From contig NC_064552.1 in the NCBI RefSeq assembly GCF_023856365.1, positions 2,334,811 through 2,398,810 of the forward strand: 64,000 nucleotides of DNA, given 5' to 3'. This document shows, piece after piece, positions 9,649 to 33,210 of this stretch. This DNA is from Brienomyrus brachyistius. Lineage: Eukaryota; Chordata; Actinopteri; Osteoglossiformes; Mormyridae. Positions within the stretch are counted from its first letter, which is position 1. The number at the start of each line of letters is the position of its first letter. The position numbers were made by a program, and so were the translations under genes. The notes beneath the pieces were generated by a model. That model saw nothing but the letters and a program-made list of their open reading frames with translations. It did no database searches and had not been told where the DNA came from.

Positions 9649-12387
9649 AACTAGATATTCTGCAGTTGTAATGGATGTTTCAAGTACTAGAAAAGTTAGT
9701 TGGGTAAAAATGTCTACAAAGAGGCGAGATCTAAGTAGTAGTAAAATGTTTTGATTTATCTCTGGTGGCTCTCGAGGTGAGGGTTATGAACGGGCAGGAA
9801 TTACCCTCCGAGGTGTAGGGCGGAAATGTAGGCTTGTCCAAGAAGCTCTGCCCTCGACTGAGGATTTCTGGTCCCTTTCACTGAAGCAGCTGGAGTTGTT
9901 TTGCCCTGAGTCATGCTTAGATGCTGTCTCCCGTAATCGCTTGCGATACTCCGCATGTTTATGGTTGCTCTTCATCTACAATGAAGTAAGGGGGGGGAGT
10001 TTTCCTAAGCGTTGAAGGTCATGGAGCCTCAGTGTTCGGGCCAAGTGAGCCCCTCTGCTACCTTTTATTCTGTGAGTTTGTGAAGGTTCATGGGTTGTTA
10101 GTGGACCTTGTTAAGATTTGATGGTGCTCTGTATAGGTACAAAATGATCAATATCTCTCAATGCAATACACACAGGACAAATTTTTCTTTGGCCAAAGGT
10201 AGTATCAGTGCGTTTTCTGATTTTTTATTTTTTTATATATATATATTTTTTGTTAGTTTTTTTTGTGCATTGCTTGTCCAACTGCAATTTATTCCTGGAT
10301 TCAACATTCAGCGGCCAGCATTCTCCATATGCCTTAACGTTTGCTGCAAATGTTAATGGCGCATTTAGGTTTCGGTCACCGTCCTTTGTGTATCGGTCCT
10401 ATGTGCCCCTTAAGAGGAAGTGGCCTATTGGCCAGCTTTACACAAACAGTATAACAGATTAAACCTGCATGCATCTGTGCCCTGACACTTTTATGACCGT
10501 CACAAATTTGGCGCTGATCGATTTTAAGGAGATTACACAGGCAGAGGAAAGATTTCTTCCATAGTCGTGTGTTTGCTCATAATCTTTCTTTATTGAGAGC
10601 TCTTGGCCTAAGAGCGGTTTCTTAAAGGGGGTCTGGGTGGGTCAGATGAGCCCCTATGTAAGTGTATTCCGCCAGTCCAAAGTGTGTTCGCATCCCCACA
10701 ACACAAGGGAGCCTGGCTTAGTGTTTAGTGGTTGAGGTGTTCCTGTGCCTGATGGACATGGCGTGAACACAGAGTAGGACTGGTGTTAAGCTGCCGGTCC
10801 AGTCGAACGCGGCCTTTGAAAGAACAGGGAAGTGTTGGATGTAAAGTCATAAGATTAACTGGTCTAAATATGGCTCATGGTTCTTCATTTCCCCCCGAAG
10901 GTTGATTGCGTCATTCTGAAAGTAGTGTGCCGTTCCCTCCAAACCTTTAGTCTCTGTTGCTGATTACTGTGTGTGCGCACATTTGGAAACAGTTATCCTG
11001 GGATTGGATGGATCTGTAGTTAGTTACTGGCCAAAAAGGTACCAGCCATGTTCTCGCTGTTCATACGTTAGCTTTACAGTTAATGGTGACACTGCTGGCT
11101 GTACTGGCCAATGTCTCCCGCCCTCTACAGGCCAAAAAGAGGAGCATGTGTCCATCTCATGACTCGCTGTCCTTGGTTTTAGGCGTGGTTTGGGTGTGTA
11201 AAGGGAGGTGTTTCCTGCTGTGGAAATTTACTGTGCTCCTTCTCTGAGGATGAGGTCCTACCATCGGCAGCAGGCTTGTGTACCTGCAGATTTTCAGTTC
11301 ACATTAAGCAGTGGGAGGTCTGGGCCGGTTACCCATGAATTCCCCATCCTTCATTCTGGAAGGAGCTGCTGATGGTTCAATTTGGTCAACTCGGTCCTTC
11401 TTCTCGTCTCGCTCATCAGCCCACTGGGGGCAGATGGTGCGTTAGACAACGGAGCGTTACAGATCATTGCTTAACTGGTTCACAGAACCAATTTAAAAAT
11501 CATGAATAGTACCAGTGAGTACTCGGGTTGTAGTTATGTCTGCACAATATGCGTATGGCAAGATAATACTATAATTACTATACTGTCAAATACTATAATT
11601 ACAACTCCACTAAGAGTATGGATGTCTGCCTTTTCTCTCCCTCCCTCCTTCCCTTCCCTCCTCTCTCTCTCTCCCCCCCCCCCCCCCCCACATACACCTT
11701 CCCTTCTGGCGCCGGAAAGGACTTGAAGGGCTCCACTGCAGTTGTTTTCGGCCAGCCCCCAAACGCTTCGTCACCAGGACCATTTCAGGCTGGCAGCTGG
11801 GCCTGTTCGGTGTGCAGGGCACGGTGGGCGTGGATGTTAGCATGCCGTCGTTAGTGGTTAGACTCTGCCTTTTTGGATGAAGATGGAGCGCCTCAGAGTC
11901 GTTGACGTTCCTTATTTTGGGGATTCTCTGTAGTCAGTCCCTGTGCATCGAGCCAAAGTTGATTCGCATTTCCATTCTGCAGACACTGGCATTAAAGAGA
12001 ATTTGCTTTCGTTTGTTTGTTTGGAATGTGATGTCCATGAAATACTATTGCTTTGGGGTGGTCTAATCTGAGCACAGCTGCCAGATGCTGCCAAAAAAGG
12101 GCAACAGCACAGAGAGCAACCCCCACGTTCGGGGGCTCGGCCAGGGCCTCATCCAGCAGCTGACGCCTCTCTGCTTTTTGAATAAGGCTCTAGCTGCGCT
12201 GCTGGACTCAAAAAAAGCCCCTCAAACAATGAATCTCACCGGGGCTCCGTAGGGCCAGGAGGGCTTTTATCTCTAGTGAATTTATGTAAATTATGCATGG
12301 ACACGAAAGTCAGCCGGCATCCATCACAAAAAATTAAGGCTTACTCAGCCGTTGCAGTTGACCTTATTCGGGAAAAGTGGGGATTGA

Positions 12388-12847
12388 TTAACTAAGGACG
12401 GACTACTCGCAGAGAGAACGCGCCGTCTTCGAGAACGTACATCCACCATGGGATGGGACCCTCATTTCGACGTGCTGTATTAACTAAGGACAGACTACTC
12501 GCAGAGAGAACGCGTCGTCTTCGAGAACGTACATCCACCTTGGGATGGGACCCTCATTTCGACGTGCTGTATTAACTAAGGACAGACTACTCGCAGAGAG
12601 AACGCGTCGTCTTCGAGAACGTACATCCACCATGGGATGGGACCCTCATTTCGACGTGCTGTATTAACTAAGGACAGACTACTCGCAGAGAGAACGCGCC
12701 GTCTTCGAGAACGTACATCCACCATGGGATGGGACCCTCATTTCGACGTGCTGTATTAACTAAGGACAGACTACTCGCAGAGAGAACGCGTCGTCTTCGA
12801 GAACGTACATCCACCTTGGGATGGGACGCTCATTTCGACGGGCTGTA
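12388..12847. repeat. 92-bp tandem repeat, five copies
   Basis: The phrase ttaactaaggac recurs at 12388, 12480, 12572, 12664 and 12756, exactly 92 bp apart. Units are nearly identical. Variable positions include cgcgcc/cgcgtc and ccacca/ccacct, and they alternate between copies. The unit is not simple sequence and is CpG-rich. Confidence 0.93.
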
Positions 12848-14539
12848 TTCAATGTGTGCCTGTGAATGTGTTCTAGCTTTTTGGGGTTCAGACTCTGCTT
12901 CAAAGCACCATATTATCTTGTCTAGACTCGATTTGTCACTACAAATACCTGGGTCATGTGACAAAGGCGTACAGTTAGCATATCTGTTGCTTTCCTGAGG
13001 CACTTCAGACACGTCGTTGGTGTTTCTAGGGCGCATGATGCTGGGTGGGGCGGGGGGGGGGGGGCGGGGGCAGTATGTAAGGTCATGAATTTTTCTTTTC
13101 ACATTAATGATAGACCTCCTCGCAGGAAAATGAGTCTGCCTCCAGGCTTCAGTTTGTTCAGTCCAAAGCCTCCGGAACAGAGCTGGAATGCCGCTTCCCC
13201 CCCACCCTCTGCCCCCTCCCCCCCTCTCCTTTGACTGCTCCCCCTCTCTTCTGCCCTCCCCCCCCCCCCCCCCCCCCCGCCTTGTTTCTTCCTAGCCCTT
13301 CACACCTTGAAAGAAAATGACTCTTTCAAGTGCTAGAAAAAAATATACAATGATCTGCTGGACATGTTTTGGTTTGCTCACCCATTTTCATCTGGAGTGC
13401 GGGTCAGTTCTGAAGCTAGGGCCACGTATGCAGGCAGGGGTGGCTTTCGAGTCGACCTGGTCTGGTTCTGGTTTTGATAACAGTGAATGTCATTAAGCCC
13501 TCTGTCTCGTTTGGACTGTGATGGGACGTCACTAGTGCTGCACAGTTAACTTTTCTCTCAAGTTATTTGACTGGCAGTGAAATACTATTATTGCCTCTTG
13601 TCATTATTTCTTTTGGAGAGCTGGGTATGGGCGCTCGCAGTGGGTTTCCGTAAAGTATTTTGACAAAGGAGCCACTCTTCTTGCCAAAATCCCGGCCACG
13701 CTCCAGTCCCCACAGACGCGGTACTCTGCCATGAGTCATCGTCAAGCCCTGCGCCCTCGCCTGCTCACTCGCTGTGCCCCTGCTCTTTTCCTTTTCGCCT
13801 GCTTAAGGCCTCTGGCTTGCGACAGTTTCCGTAGATCATGTAGCGCTCTTCCAAAAGGTCTTGCGATATTTAGAGCTATTCTGCCAATTATCTGCGGTCT
13901 TGGAGCCTTCGAACGATTGATTTCCACTTCCTGACGCTGGCCGTCTCCTGTCCCAGTCTCGGCTAACACCCTGATTATTTACACAGTAACTGAGCATGGC
14001 TCTCCTCCCTTCCCATCAGGAACGTTGCTGCGTAATGGGATACCACTTGCACAATCCTGACCTTCACAACACTGTACGTTTACGTTCGGAGCCTGTGATG
14101 GATGGATTATGACAGCTTTGAGTGGTAGCCGAATTAGCTGATTCAGTGACAGGAAAAGTTCACCGATATGCCAAGTGTCCAGTGTATTACTGGAATACGA
14201 CGGACCAACAATCGCAGTGGTACGCAGTGAGAGTGTATTTCTGCTGCTTTGTTTGTTTGGCATTGTTTTAGAAGATTAAGAATATTGTGTTTATTTTGAC
14301 TATTTTAACTATTTGAAACAGCAGTTAAACAGGAAGCCAGCCGCTGGTTTACAGTTTGAGTCCCTCTCGAGCTGTCGGAAAAATTTGACTCAGACGTCTG
14401 AGATACCTGGTTACTGTGAGTCATGTGGCTCAATCTGATAAGGCATCACTTGGCAACCATTCCAGCATTCCTAAACACCCTGAAGTAATCAGTCCGTTGA
14501 ATTCCAGCCCATAAACAAGCGCTGTTGATGTGCTTTCGT

Positions 14540-14905
14540 TGTGCAAACCTGTCTGTCTGTGTGCAAGCCTGTCTGTGTGCATGTCCGTCCGTCTGCCATT
14601 CTGTGTGTGTGCCTGTCTGCCTCTCTGCCATTCTGTGTGTGTGCCTGTATGCCTCTCTGCCATTCTGTGTGTGTGCCTGTCTGCCTCTCTGCCTGTCTGT
14701 GTGTGTGCCTGTCTGCCTCTCTGCCTGTCTGTGTGTGTGCCTGTCTGCCTCTCTGCCTGTCTGTGTGTGTGCCTGTCTGCCTATCTGTGTGTGTGCCTGT
14801 CTGCGTGTGTGCCTGTCTGCGTGTGTGCCTGTCTGCGTGTGTGCCTGTCTGCGTGTGTGCCTGTCTGCCTCTCTGCCTGTCTGTGTGCGTGCCTGTGTGT
14901 GAGTG
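14540..14905. repeat. Minisatellite, (tgtgtgtgcctgtctgcctctctgcc)n type
   Basis: Alternating blocks of tgtgtgtgcctgtctg and cctctctgcctgtc run for about 365 bp. All three forward frames and some reverse frames stay open only because of the repeat composition. Confidence 0.9.
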
Positions 14906-17214
14906 TGTTCTCTTGACTAGGTTTAGTTTTTCCTCACAAAGCATTTTTAGGAAATGACATCATTGGTAAGAGGATGTCGAGGTAACCATGTTACTATACT
15001 TTAGAGGTTGGATCTCAACGAAGATTTCTCAGTAGATTAAATGTTGGCTCTGTTATCATACTGTGGGTACTGGTCTCTGGGTCGGCATCATTCTGAGCAG
15101 GATTGCCATACTGGGAGTGGACCAGTGGTTGACTGGTAATTAACTCGACACGATTGAGGGACCCTGTCTTCTGATGGCCTCAATCGCTTTGTCATGACAC
15201 CAAAATACATACCTGAACTGCATAAGGCAGAAAGATGTTCACATTGAACTGTGATATAGCCAAGCTGCTGGAGAATGTGCTTCTCTGTGATGCGGCTTTG
15301 CTCCGAAGGCGGGTGGCGTCCGCTTGTAGCTCCTACGTCGTATCTCTATCTGCTCAAATGGCTTCTCGCGTCTCTGCAGTGACCATGTGTAATGTAATTT
15401 GCAGCCTTGCCATTTTTCTTGGAATACGGTCTAGCTGTACCGTCCTCCCCCCTCCCTCAGGTGCCTGAGTGTGGCGCGCCGCCCCCTTAGAGTCCTCTCC
15501 TTAGATCACCGGCAGAGTCTGCCTGACTCTCCAGCTCTGCATTTCCGGAAAGGTAGACCATGAATTAAAGAACGTACTGAAGTCCCTGTCCGTGCCCAAA
15601 ACGCACCAGCAAACGCTGTGTTCCCGATTCGGCGTCGTTTGGTGCGATGACAGCGTGGTGGACGGCTAGATGTGCCTTGGTGTGAGTTTTGTGATTTAAC
15701 CTCACGTGGCCCGTGTTTCTGTTCAGTGGTGGGATTTTGATCGATCTTCTCTATGAGGAAAGCACCCTTGCACACTTCCTTTAGAGAGGTTGTGTCTCTC
15801 CCTGAATTAGTATTATTGCTTTAAATTCCCCTCGGGGATTAACCAGGTTTATCTGTCTGAAACTCTGAAATGCACTTTATTTGAGAACAGATGCTTAGAT
15901 GCTGATAACGACTGTTTGTACTTGGGACCTGCTCTGATTGCATTTTCAGGATAAGTTGATTAGTCAAGCTGATTTTGGAGGATGAACTCATTGTCTAAGG
16001 AGACTCTTCTGCTTGGAGCTGGTTCATAGAAGCAAAGAGTCGCTGCCAAGACTTTGAACCTTCTCCCCAAAGACAGTAATCTATCTAAAAAAGCCTTCAA
16101 ATGAACATCAGAAACTGGCCACGAAAGCTTCTGTTTCATAATATTTGTGTCATACTTTGATTAGAATGAAAGAAATGAGACAATAATAATCAAACGTTAT
16201 ACTGAGACCTGCCTGCCAGCGTATTGCGTTTGTTTTAACAGACGCCCCTTTCATTCATGCAAATAACTTATTTTCTTGTACTTTATTTACCAGTCATTCT
16301 TGTCTTTGGTGGCCTGCAGAGGCCGATAACAGAGCAGATGCAGATGTTTGGTTAACCTGCGGTTATTAACCTGCTAAGCTAGGTGAGTGCAGAAGCTGGT
16401 CTTTGAAAATTACTGGAAGGTGAAATGGTAAAGTGTCCATGAGGAGCGGGGGGGGTCTTGGGTCTGGGGGGGGGTCTATGGGAATTCTGTGGCAGATTTT
16501 CAAGAGCTGCAGCTTCCCCGTGTTTGATGTGGCCTCAAGGGCTGATCCATGCCGTCCTCCTTTCTGCTCTCTGATGTAATAAAGTGATTTGGAGCTGCGG
16601 TTAACCCCCCCCCCCCCGCCCCCCCCCCCACCACGGGTGATACAGTAACGCCAGAAAATTGGGAGCTTTGTTGGTTTTTATTCATTTTTTGAGGCCTTTG
16701 GCTGCTGTTATCCCCATGTCTGCACTGTTTCCGAAGGTCATGCAAGGTCAGTCCTCCAGGGAGCTGGGTGTGCAGTGAGGCAGGGCACCGCTGGGCGTGT
16801 GCAGCACTGCGCTATAAATGACATCTTAGAGCCCGCCCCATTTTCCCGTCTGGGGGAGGGGGGGTGTCGTTGGAGCGGGAGTTCTGCGCTAGGTGCACAG
16901 AAAACGTGACCTGGCCATTTCTCTGCCGTCGTCTTTTGTCCTTCCCCTTCTTCGTCTTCCATGGCGTTTCCAAAGCCGCAGGGCAGTTCTCCCGGCATCC
17001 TGCTTCGGTGAGTCCGGCTGCTCCTCCGCCTTTCTGCTCGCCGCCCTTCCGTGTTCTGCTGCTGTTGGCCTCTGATGTCGTCACTTTCCGTCGCTGTTCA
17101 TCTAGAGTTTCATCATGTCACCTCATGGTAAAAAGACAGCTAAACTTCAAGGGCTTCTCTTCGTCTTCCTGGGGCAATTGGTTGTGTTTTCGGTGTGAAA
17201 AAGTGCCATGTTTC

Positions 17215-18130
17215 TACCCCCCCTCTCCCTCTCTCTCCCTCTCTACCCCCTCTCTCTCCCTCTCTACCCCCCTCTCTCTCCCTCTCTACCCCTCTCCCTC
17301 TCTCTCTTTCTCCCTCTCTACCCCTCTCCCTCTCTCTCCCTCTCTACCCCCCTCTCTCTCCCTCTCTACCCCCTCTCTCTCCCTCTCTACCCCCCCTCTC
17401 TCTCCCTCTCTACCCCCTCTCTCTCCCTCTCTACCCCCCTCTCTCTCCCTCTCTACCCCCCTCTCTCTCCCTCTCTACCCCCTCTCTCTCCCTCTCTACC
17501 CCCCTCTCTCTCCCTCTCTACCCCCCTCTCTCTCCCTCTCTACCCCCTCTCTCTCCCTCTCTACCCCCTCTCTCTCCCTCTCTACCCCCTCTCTCTCCCT
17601 CTCTACCCCCCTCTCTCTCCCTCTCTACCCCCTCTCTCTCCCTCTCTACCCCCTCTCTCTCCCTCTCTACCCCCCTCTCTCTCCCTCTCTACCCCCTCTC
17701 TCTCCCTCTCTACCCCCTCTCTCTCCCTCTCTACCCCCTCTCTCTCCCTCTCTACCCCCCTCTCCCCCCCTCTCCCTCTCTACCCCCCCTCTCTCTCCCT
17801 CTCTACCCCCCTCTCTCTCCCTCTCTACCCCCTCTCTCTCCCTCTCTACCCCCCTCTCTCTCCCTCTCTACCCCCCTCTCTCTCCCTCTCTACCCCCCTC
17901 TCTCTCCCTCTCTACCCTCTCTCTCTCTACCTCTCTACCCCCCTCTCTCTCCCTCTCTACCCCCTCTCTCTCCCTCTCTACCCCCCTCTCTCTCCCTCTC
18001 TACCCCCTCTCTCTCCCTCTCTACCCCCTCTCTCTACCTCTCTACCCCCCTCTCCCCCCCTCTCCCTCTCTACCCCCCCCTCTCTCTCTCCCTCTCTACC
18101 CCTCTCTCTCTTCCTTTCTCTCTCTCTCTT
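17215..18130. repeat. Pure polypyrimidine minisatellite, about 0.9 kb
   Basis: Units of about 19-21 bp, accccctctctctccctctct, are repeated some 40 times. One strand is almost wholly C/T, broken only by one A per unit. It gives long Ser/Leu/Pro frames in all three frames (up to 481 codons) that are not genes. Confidence 0.95.
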
Positions 18131-20157
18131 TAGGCTGTGATCTGTGTGAGGGACCCTCAAGTCAGTCGATTTTTACTTTAAAAGTTGCCCAGACTGTAAA
18201 GATTGAGATTTTTTTTCTTTTGCATGGATCTCTCGAGAGTAGTAGGACTGCAGCAGAGCGGGGCTCCCCTCCCAGCCCCCCCAGGGACACTTGTTTGCTG
18301 TCCTCCTGAAGATGGTTAAAAGCAGGACAAACACACGCAGTTTGATTTCACATGCGGGGTGAAGGAGATCTGATTGGCGTGATTGGGGCATGTAGCCTTT
18401 CCCAGTGGGGTGCCAGGTCATGCCAGGCGTGCAGCCACTCCGCACGGGTGGGTGAGACCCTGGTCTCCCTTCTCCAGAGGCGGCCCCAAGCTCACCAGGA
18501 ATAGGCCGTCTGTGCCGTGCCATGGCACGTCGACAGGCCCCCATCTGTGCGTGTCCCCCCCCCCCCCAATCGTCTGCCTGATGGGGCTTCACGCCGCTGA
18601 ATGTGCCCGCGCCGGCTGGCTGAAGCGCTTGTGGCATTCAACCCCAGAGCACCATGGGATGTGTAGTAAACAAAAACAAACGGGAGTCCCAGGAGGAGAG
18701 GCTCTTCTGGGCATGTGCTGAGCTATAAATGTCTGACTCCGCCCACCACTGCTCTTCACAGGGATGGAAAACTTGACATGCCTGTGTGTTTGTGTGTGTG
18801 CGCGCGTGTGTGTGTGCGCCTGCCTGTGTCGGGTGCCCCTCCCTCTCCCCCAGTGCCTTTACCAAAAGCTCAGTGAAATTCTCCGACACGGTGGAAAACT
18901 CTCACACCCTGATAATGTTTAAACATACGTTACGGCTCTCAGTATTTTATCCCTCCCGCCAGTCCAGCAGGCTCTCTAAAACAAAGGATGCAAGTGCCTC
19001 CCCCCCAGGAATGAACCTCACTTATGGCTGCACTTATCAGCTTGCCCTCGGCCGCCGACGCCGCAGGGTTTTATATTGGCTGTTCCGTCCGGGCGTGTCT
19101 TCAGAGCTGGGGGGTTCTGGCCCTCCCCAGATGTGAAACGTGAGCTGGTCTCTGTGAAGCGCAGCAAGGAGGCCTGGCATGCAGCAGGAGTAAGCCCCCC
19201 CCCCCCATCCGCTGCCGAGATTACCGCCCGAGCCGTAAATTACTGATTACAGGGGGGAGAGAGGGATCCTTCTGGAAGCTTGTGTGTCTGGAGGACGGCT
19301 TGGGTGCTGGGGGGCGGGTTGGCGTCTGCAGGGTCTGATAGACATGCAGCTGCTTGTGCTGGACGTCTGAGCTCCGAGAGCAATGACGACAGGAAGGCAA
19401 AGGCCACCCCTCCCCCCAGGAGGAAGAGAGCCGGGTTTCAAGTCACTCGGGTCAGCCCCCCCATCATTTAACTGTGTCCTCGTTCCCCAGAACCGCCCCG
19501 TCCCACTCCTTTCTTCCCTGCCCCGGATGTTCTATTGGTCGTCTTATTGGGCTGGTGTTTGTATGCGAGCCCTCGTCTGACCCGTCACTTGCTGACACAC
19601 AGCGCATGACATCCTCACGGGGTTCTGGGCAGACGCTGAGCGGCAGACCGGGCTGATGCAGTCCGGCATCCGTGATGACCGCAAACGTGTGGCAGCTCAC
19701 ATGTAGAATAGCGCAGAATGACGTTGTGTAGTGTTTTGGCCAGATTTCCCCCAGCTCAACCCCCCATCCAAAGGCCTTTTTGTTCTGTGCTTATCAGTCC
19801 CCGGTCGGCCGGGAAGGTGCTCTGAATGTATCCTGGTATGTTTTTTCTCCCCTTCATCCTTGAGTCTGACAGGTAGCAGAGCGTGGCCGAGATCCAGGCG
19901 CGATGGCGGCCAGGCATGTGGGGTGGGGGCAGGGGCTCCAGTGCAGCACAGTCAGGCGAGAGCCAGAAAGTCTGAGAGGGGGGTAAGCAGGGGCCCCCAG
20001 AGGGGCTCAGGATCTGTGCCAGGAGCGGCGGGGGGTGGGGGGAGGCTGGGAGTCTGCACCGGGCTCAAGTTACAGGCCAAGGAGCGGGGAGCAAAGCAGG
20101 AGGAGCGAGAGGACGACGGTGGGAGCAGGGCCTCCCTGTAAGGGTTTCTGTGTGTGT

Positions 20158-20290
20158 AAGTCAGTGCGTGTGTGTGTGTGTCTGTGTGTGTATGTATGTC
20201 TGCGTGTGTGGTGTGTGTGTGCGTGTGTATGTATGTCTGCGTGTGTGGTGTGTGTGTGCGTGTGTATGTATGTCTGCGTGTGAGGTGCAT
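20158..20290. repeat. GT-rich microsatellite with higher-order unit
   Basis: A unit of about 40 bp (tgtgtgcgtgtgtatgtatgtctgcgtg tgtgg) is repeated about three times inside a TG tract. Confidence 0.85.
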
Positions 20291-22164
20291 GCGTACCTGC
20301 GCATGCCTGCTGACTCTCAGGAGGTAAACTTTAAACTGACTTAACGATATTTCTTTTATAGATTCTTATAATTAAAATTGCAAAGTTTGCGTAGTTTTCT
20401 TTTCAATGAGTGAAAATATTTTAGCAAACCTTAACCTCCTGTACTATAATGTCCGTATGGAATTTATAGTAAGAAAAAGCCTTATTTTAATACAACTGAT
20501 TAGAGATGTAAGAATTGCATGTGCATAACATGCGGTGTTGCTATTAATATTGCACATTGTCCAGTCTACAGCCATTTTTCAAATTCAGTACAAAATACCT
20601 TACCTCTCGCTGTGATGTCATTCAGCACTGGTACCAGTTTTTTACCAGGGGAAACGAACACCTTGAAGTACTGTACTTTCGGTACTTTCTCGAAGTACCA
20701 AAATTTCGGTACCTGGTGTGGTAGAAAAACGCCCTTTGACCTGCCTGAGAGTGAATAGTGTTCCTCTGTCCCATCTTAACACGCTGCAGCATTTTTACAT
20801 TACACTCCGTGAATTTTCAGCAGAGGCAAAACCAAACTTTTGCATAATATCCATTGATATGTAAGGTCACACACTGTTTAATACGCTGTCAGTGAACTTA
20901 TTTGGCATGTTTTCCATCGGACATTCCGGCCAGTGATGTTTTTACCTAACAGGAGCATGCACACGATGCCGGCTCACACAAACTGCGGGACGTGTTTGAT
21001 GTCTGCGAACCTGCTGGCCAGAAGATTTCCGTCAGGATTGTAAATGTGCTGATCCTGAGAGGTGGGGTTTCACTTCCGGGTCTGGTTCCTGGTTGTGTCG
21101 CCCCCCCCCCGGCCTGTTCCTCTGGGGCTCGGTCCTGGGGCGTCGTCCGTGTGTCTCATGACTGCGCGTGCATGGGCCCCCGCAGCACTACCATAAACGC
21201 TCAGGGCTGCAAACGGGTTTGCACGCTGTTCTGGGTGCGAGCTCTGTATGTAAACACCTCCCAGGCTTTCAGATGAAATGAGGACAACGAGCCTGTTACA
21301 AGCACATGCAAATTCTCTCTGGATAGTAATGTTCAGGCACATTCTTCTACTGGTGCCAGTGTGATTCTCCTTTGGTCAGAGCTCTGGAGCGCACCCCATC
21401 CCCCAGCCCGACCCGGCCTTCAGGAGAATGTCATTGTTCCCCCAAAACCCAGATGGAAATGGTGCGTGAAAAGTAGGGCTGGGGTCAGACTCTGCCCTCC
21501 CTGAAGGAAATCAGATGTGACAGACTCCATCCGGCTATTGCATTACCCACCCCTGCCAATCCCCAAACCCCATAGAGACGTGCTAAGTGTGTGTTGGGGT
21601 TGGGGGTTAGGGTTAGGGTTCAGAGCGAGGGCTCATGGGAAACCGTAGCGGCTGCCAGCGCCACCGCGAGGCTCGGTGTCCTCTAATCACACCCACTTCT
21701 CTCTTTGACTGACTTCATTGTTTTTGTTTGATAATCATACAAGGAATCTTTTTTTTTAAGCCAGGGGCTGAGTGATTTTCTTGGGGTTACTTTGGGGGGG
21801 TGGGGGTGGGGGGTTGTCAAAGAACAACAAGCCGCTTAATGTTTGAGGGCTCATGCTCATAGATGTCTGGCTGTGACCCCTGACCTCTCGCTTCTCGCAT
21901 GTGACCTCTGGCACCGTTGAATTCAGTTATGGGCTCCACGGTAGCCGTGCTGTGTGGTCCACTCTCATTAACCTTTTCCGTCTCTCTCGGTTCCAGGCTT
22001 GTGGACAAGGGGATCAAGTGAAAAGGAACGTTGAAGCCTGCCACCCCCCCTGCTCCGGTTCTTCGCGGCCTTTGGGGGTCCCACTCCCTGCTGCTGCTCC
22101 TGCTGCTGAATCCTTTGTCCGACTGGGTCCTTCGGACAGGCAGGATTCCAGGTGTCTGGCTAGA

Positions 22165-32992
<10,828 letters not shown>

Positions 32993-33195
32993 GCTGCCTC
33001 TCTCTCCCCGGCTGCGGCCTGGAGAAACTCTTCCTTTTTTTTCCTTCGCTCCTCATGTTACAATTACAAACTACAGCTTCACATGGTGGCAGAGGGGAGA
33101 GATTGGTGGTGAGTTATGCAGGCAGGAAAGAGGCGTCAGTTCCCAGAGCCATAAGTCCCTCCCCTTCGCTGGAGAAGGCAGCGATGCGGGGCGTG

Positions 33196-33210
33196 AGCGC
33201 CACCTGCTGG
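33196..33210 (-). promoter_or_regulatory. CTCF-like motif (minus strand)
   Basis: The sequence agcgccacctgctgg is the reverse complement of the vertebrate CTCF core CCAGCAGGTGGCGCT. It lies in the BMPR1A 3'UTR. Motif match only. Confidence 0.4.

Larger units (their letters stand above)
4953..21996 (+). other. bmpr1a: BMPR1A intron 1 (about 17 kb)
   Basis: It is bounded by the donor at 4953 and the acceptor ttccag before 21997. No coding exon is recognised inside. It is packed with minisatellites (5545-6225, 8649-8962, 12388-12847, 14540-14905, 17215-18130, 20158-20290), two inverted-repeat elements (7497-7652, 9455-9648) and many homopolymer G/C runs. Long open frames here come from the tandem repeats. 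Confidence 0.6.

Noticed and set aside
12388..12847. Regular repeats resembling a CRISPR array
   Set aside because: Repeats are contiguous without spacers, and the genome is animal.
14489..14944. Overlapping open frames on both strands (about 125-151 codons), Cys- or His/Thr-rich
   Set aside because: They are by-products of the tgtctg/tgtgtg minisatellite.
16864..18309. 481-codon open frame rich in Ser, Leu and Pro
   Set aside because: It is produced by the C/T minisatellite; all three frames are open, and there is no conserved domain or splice support.
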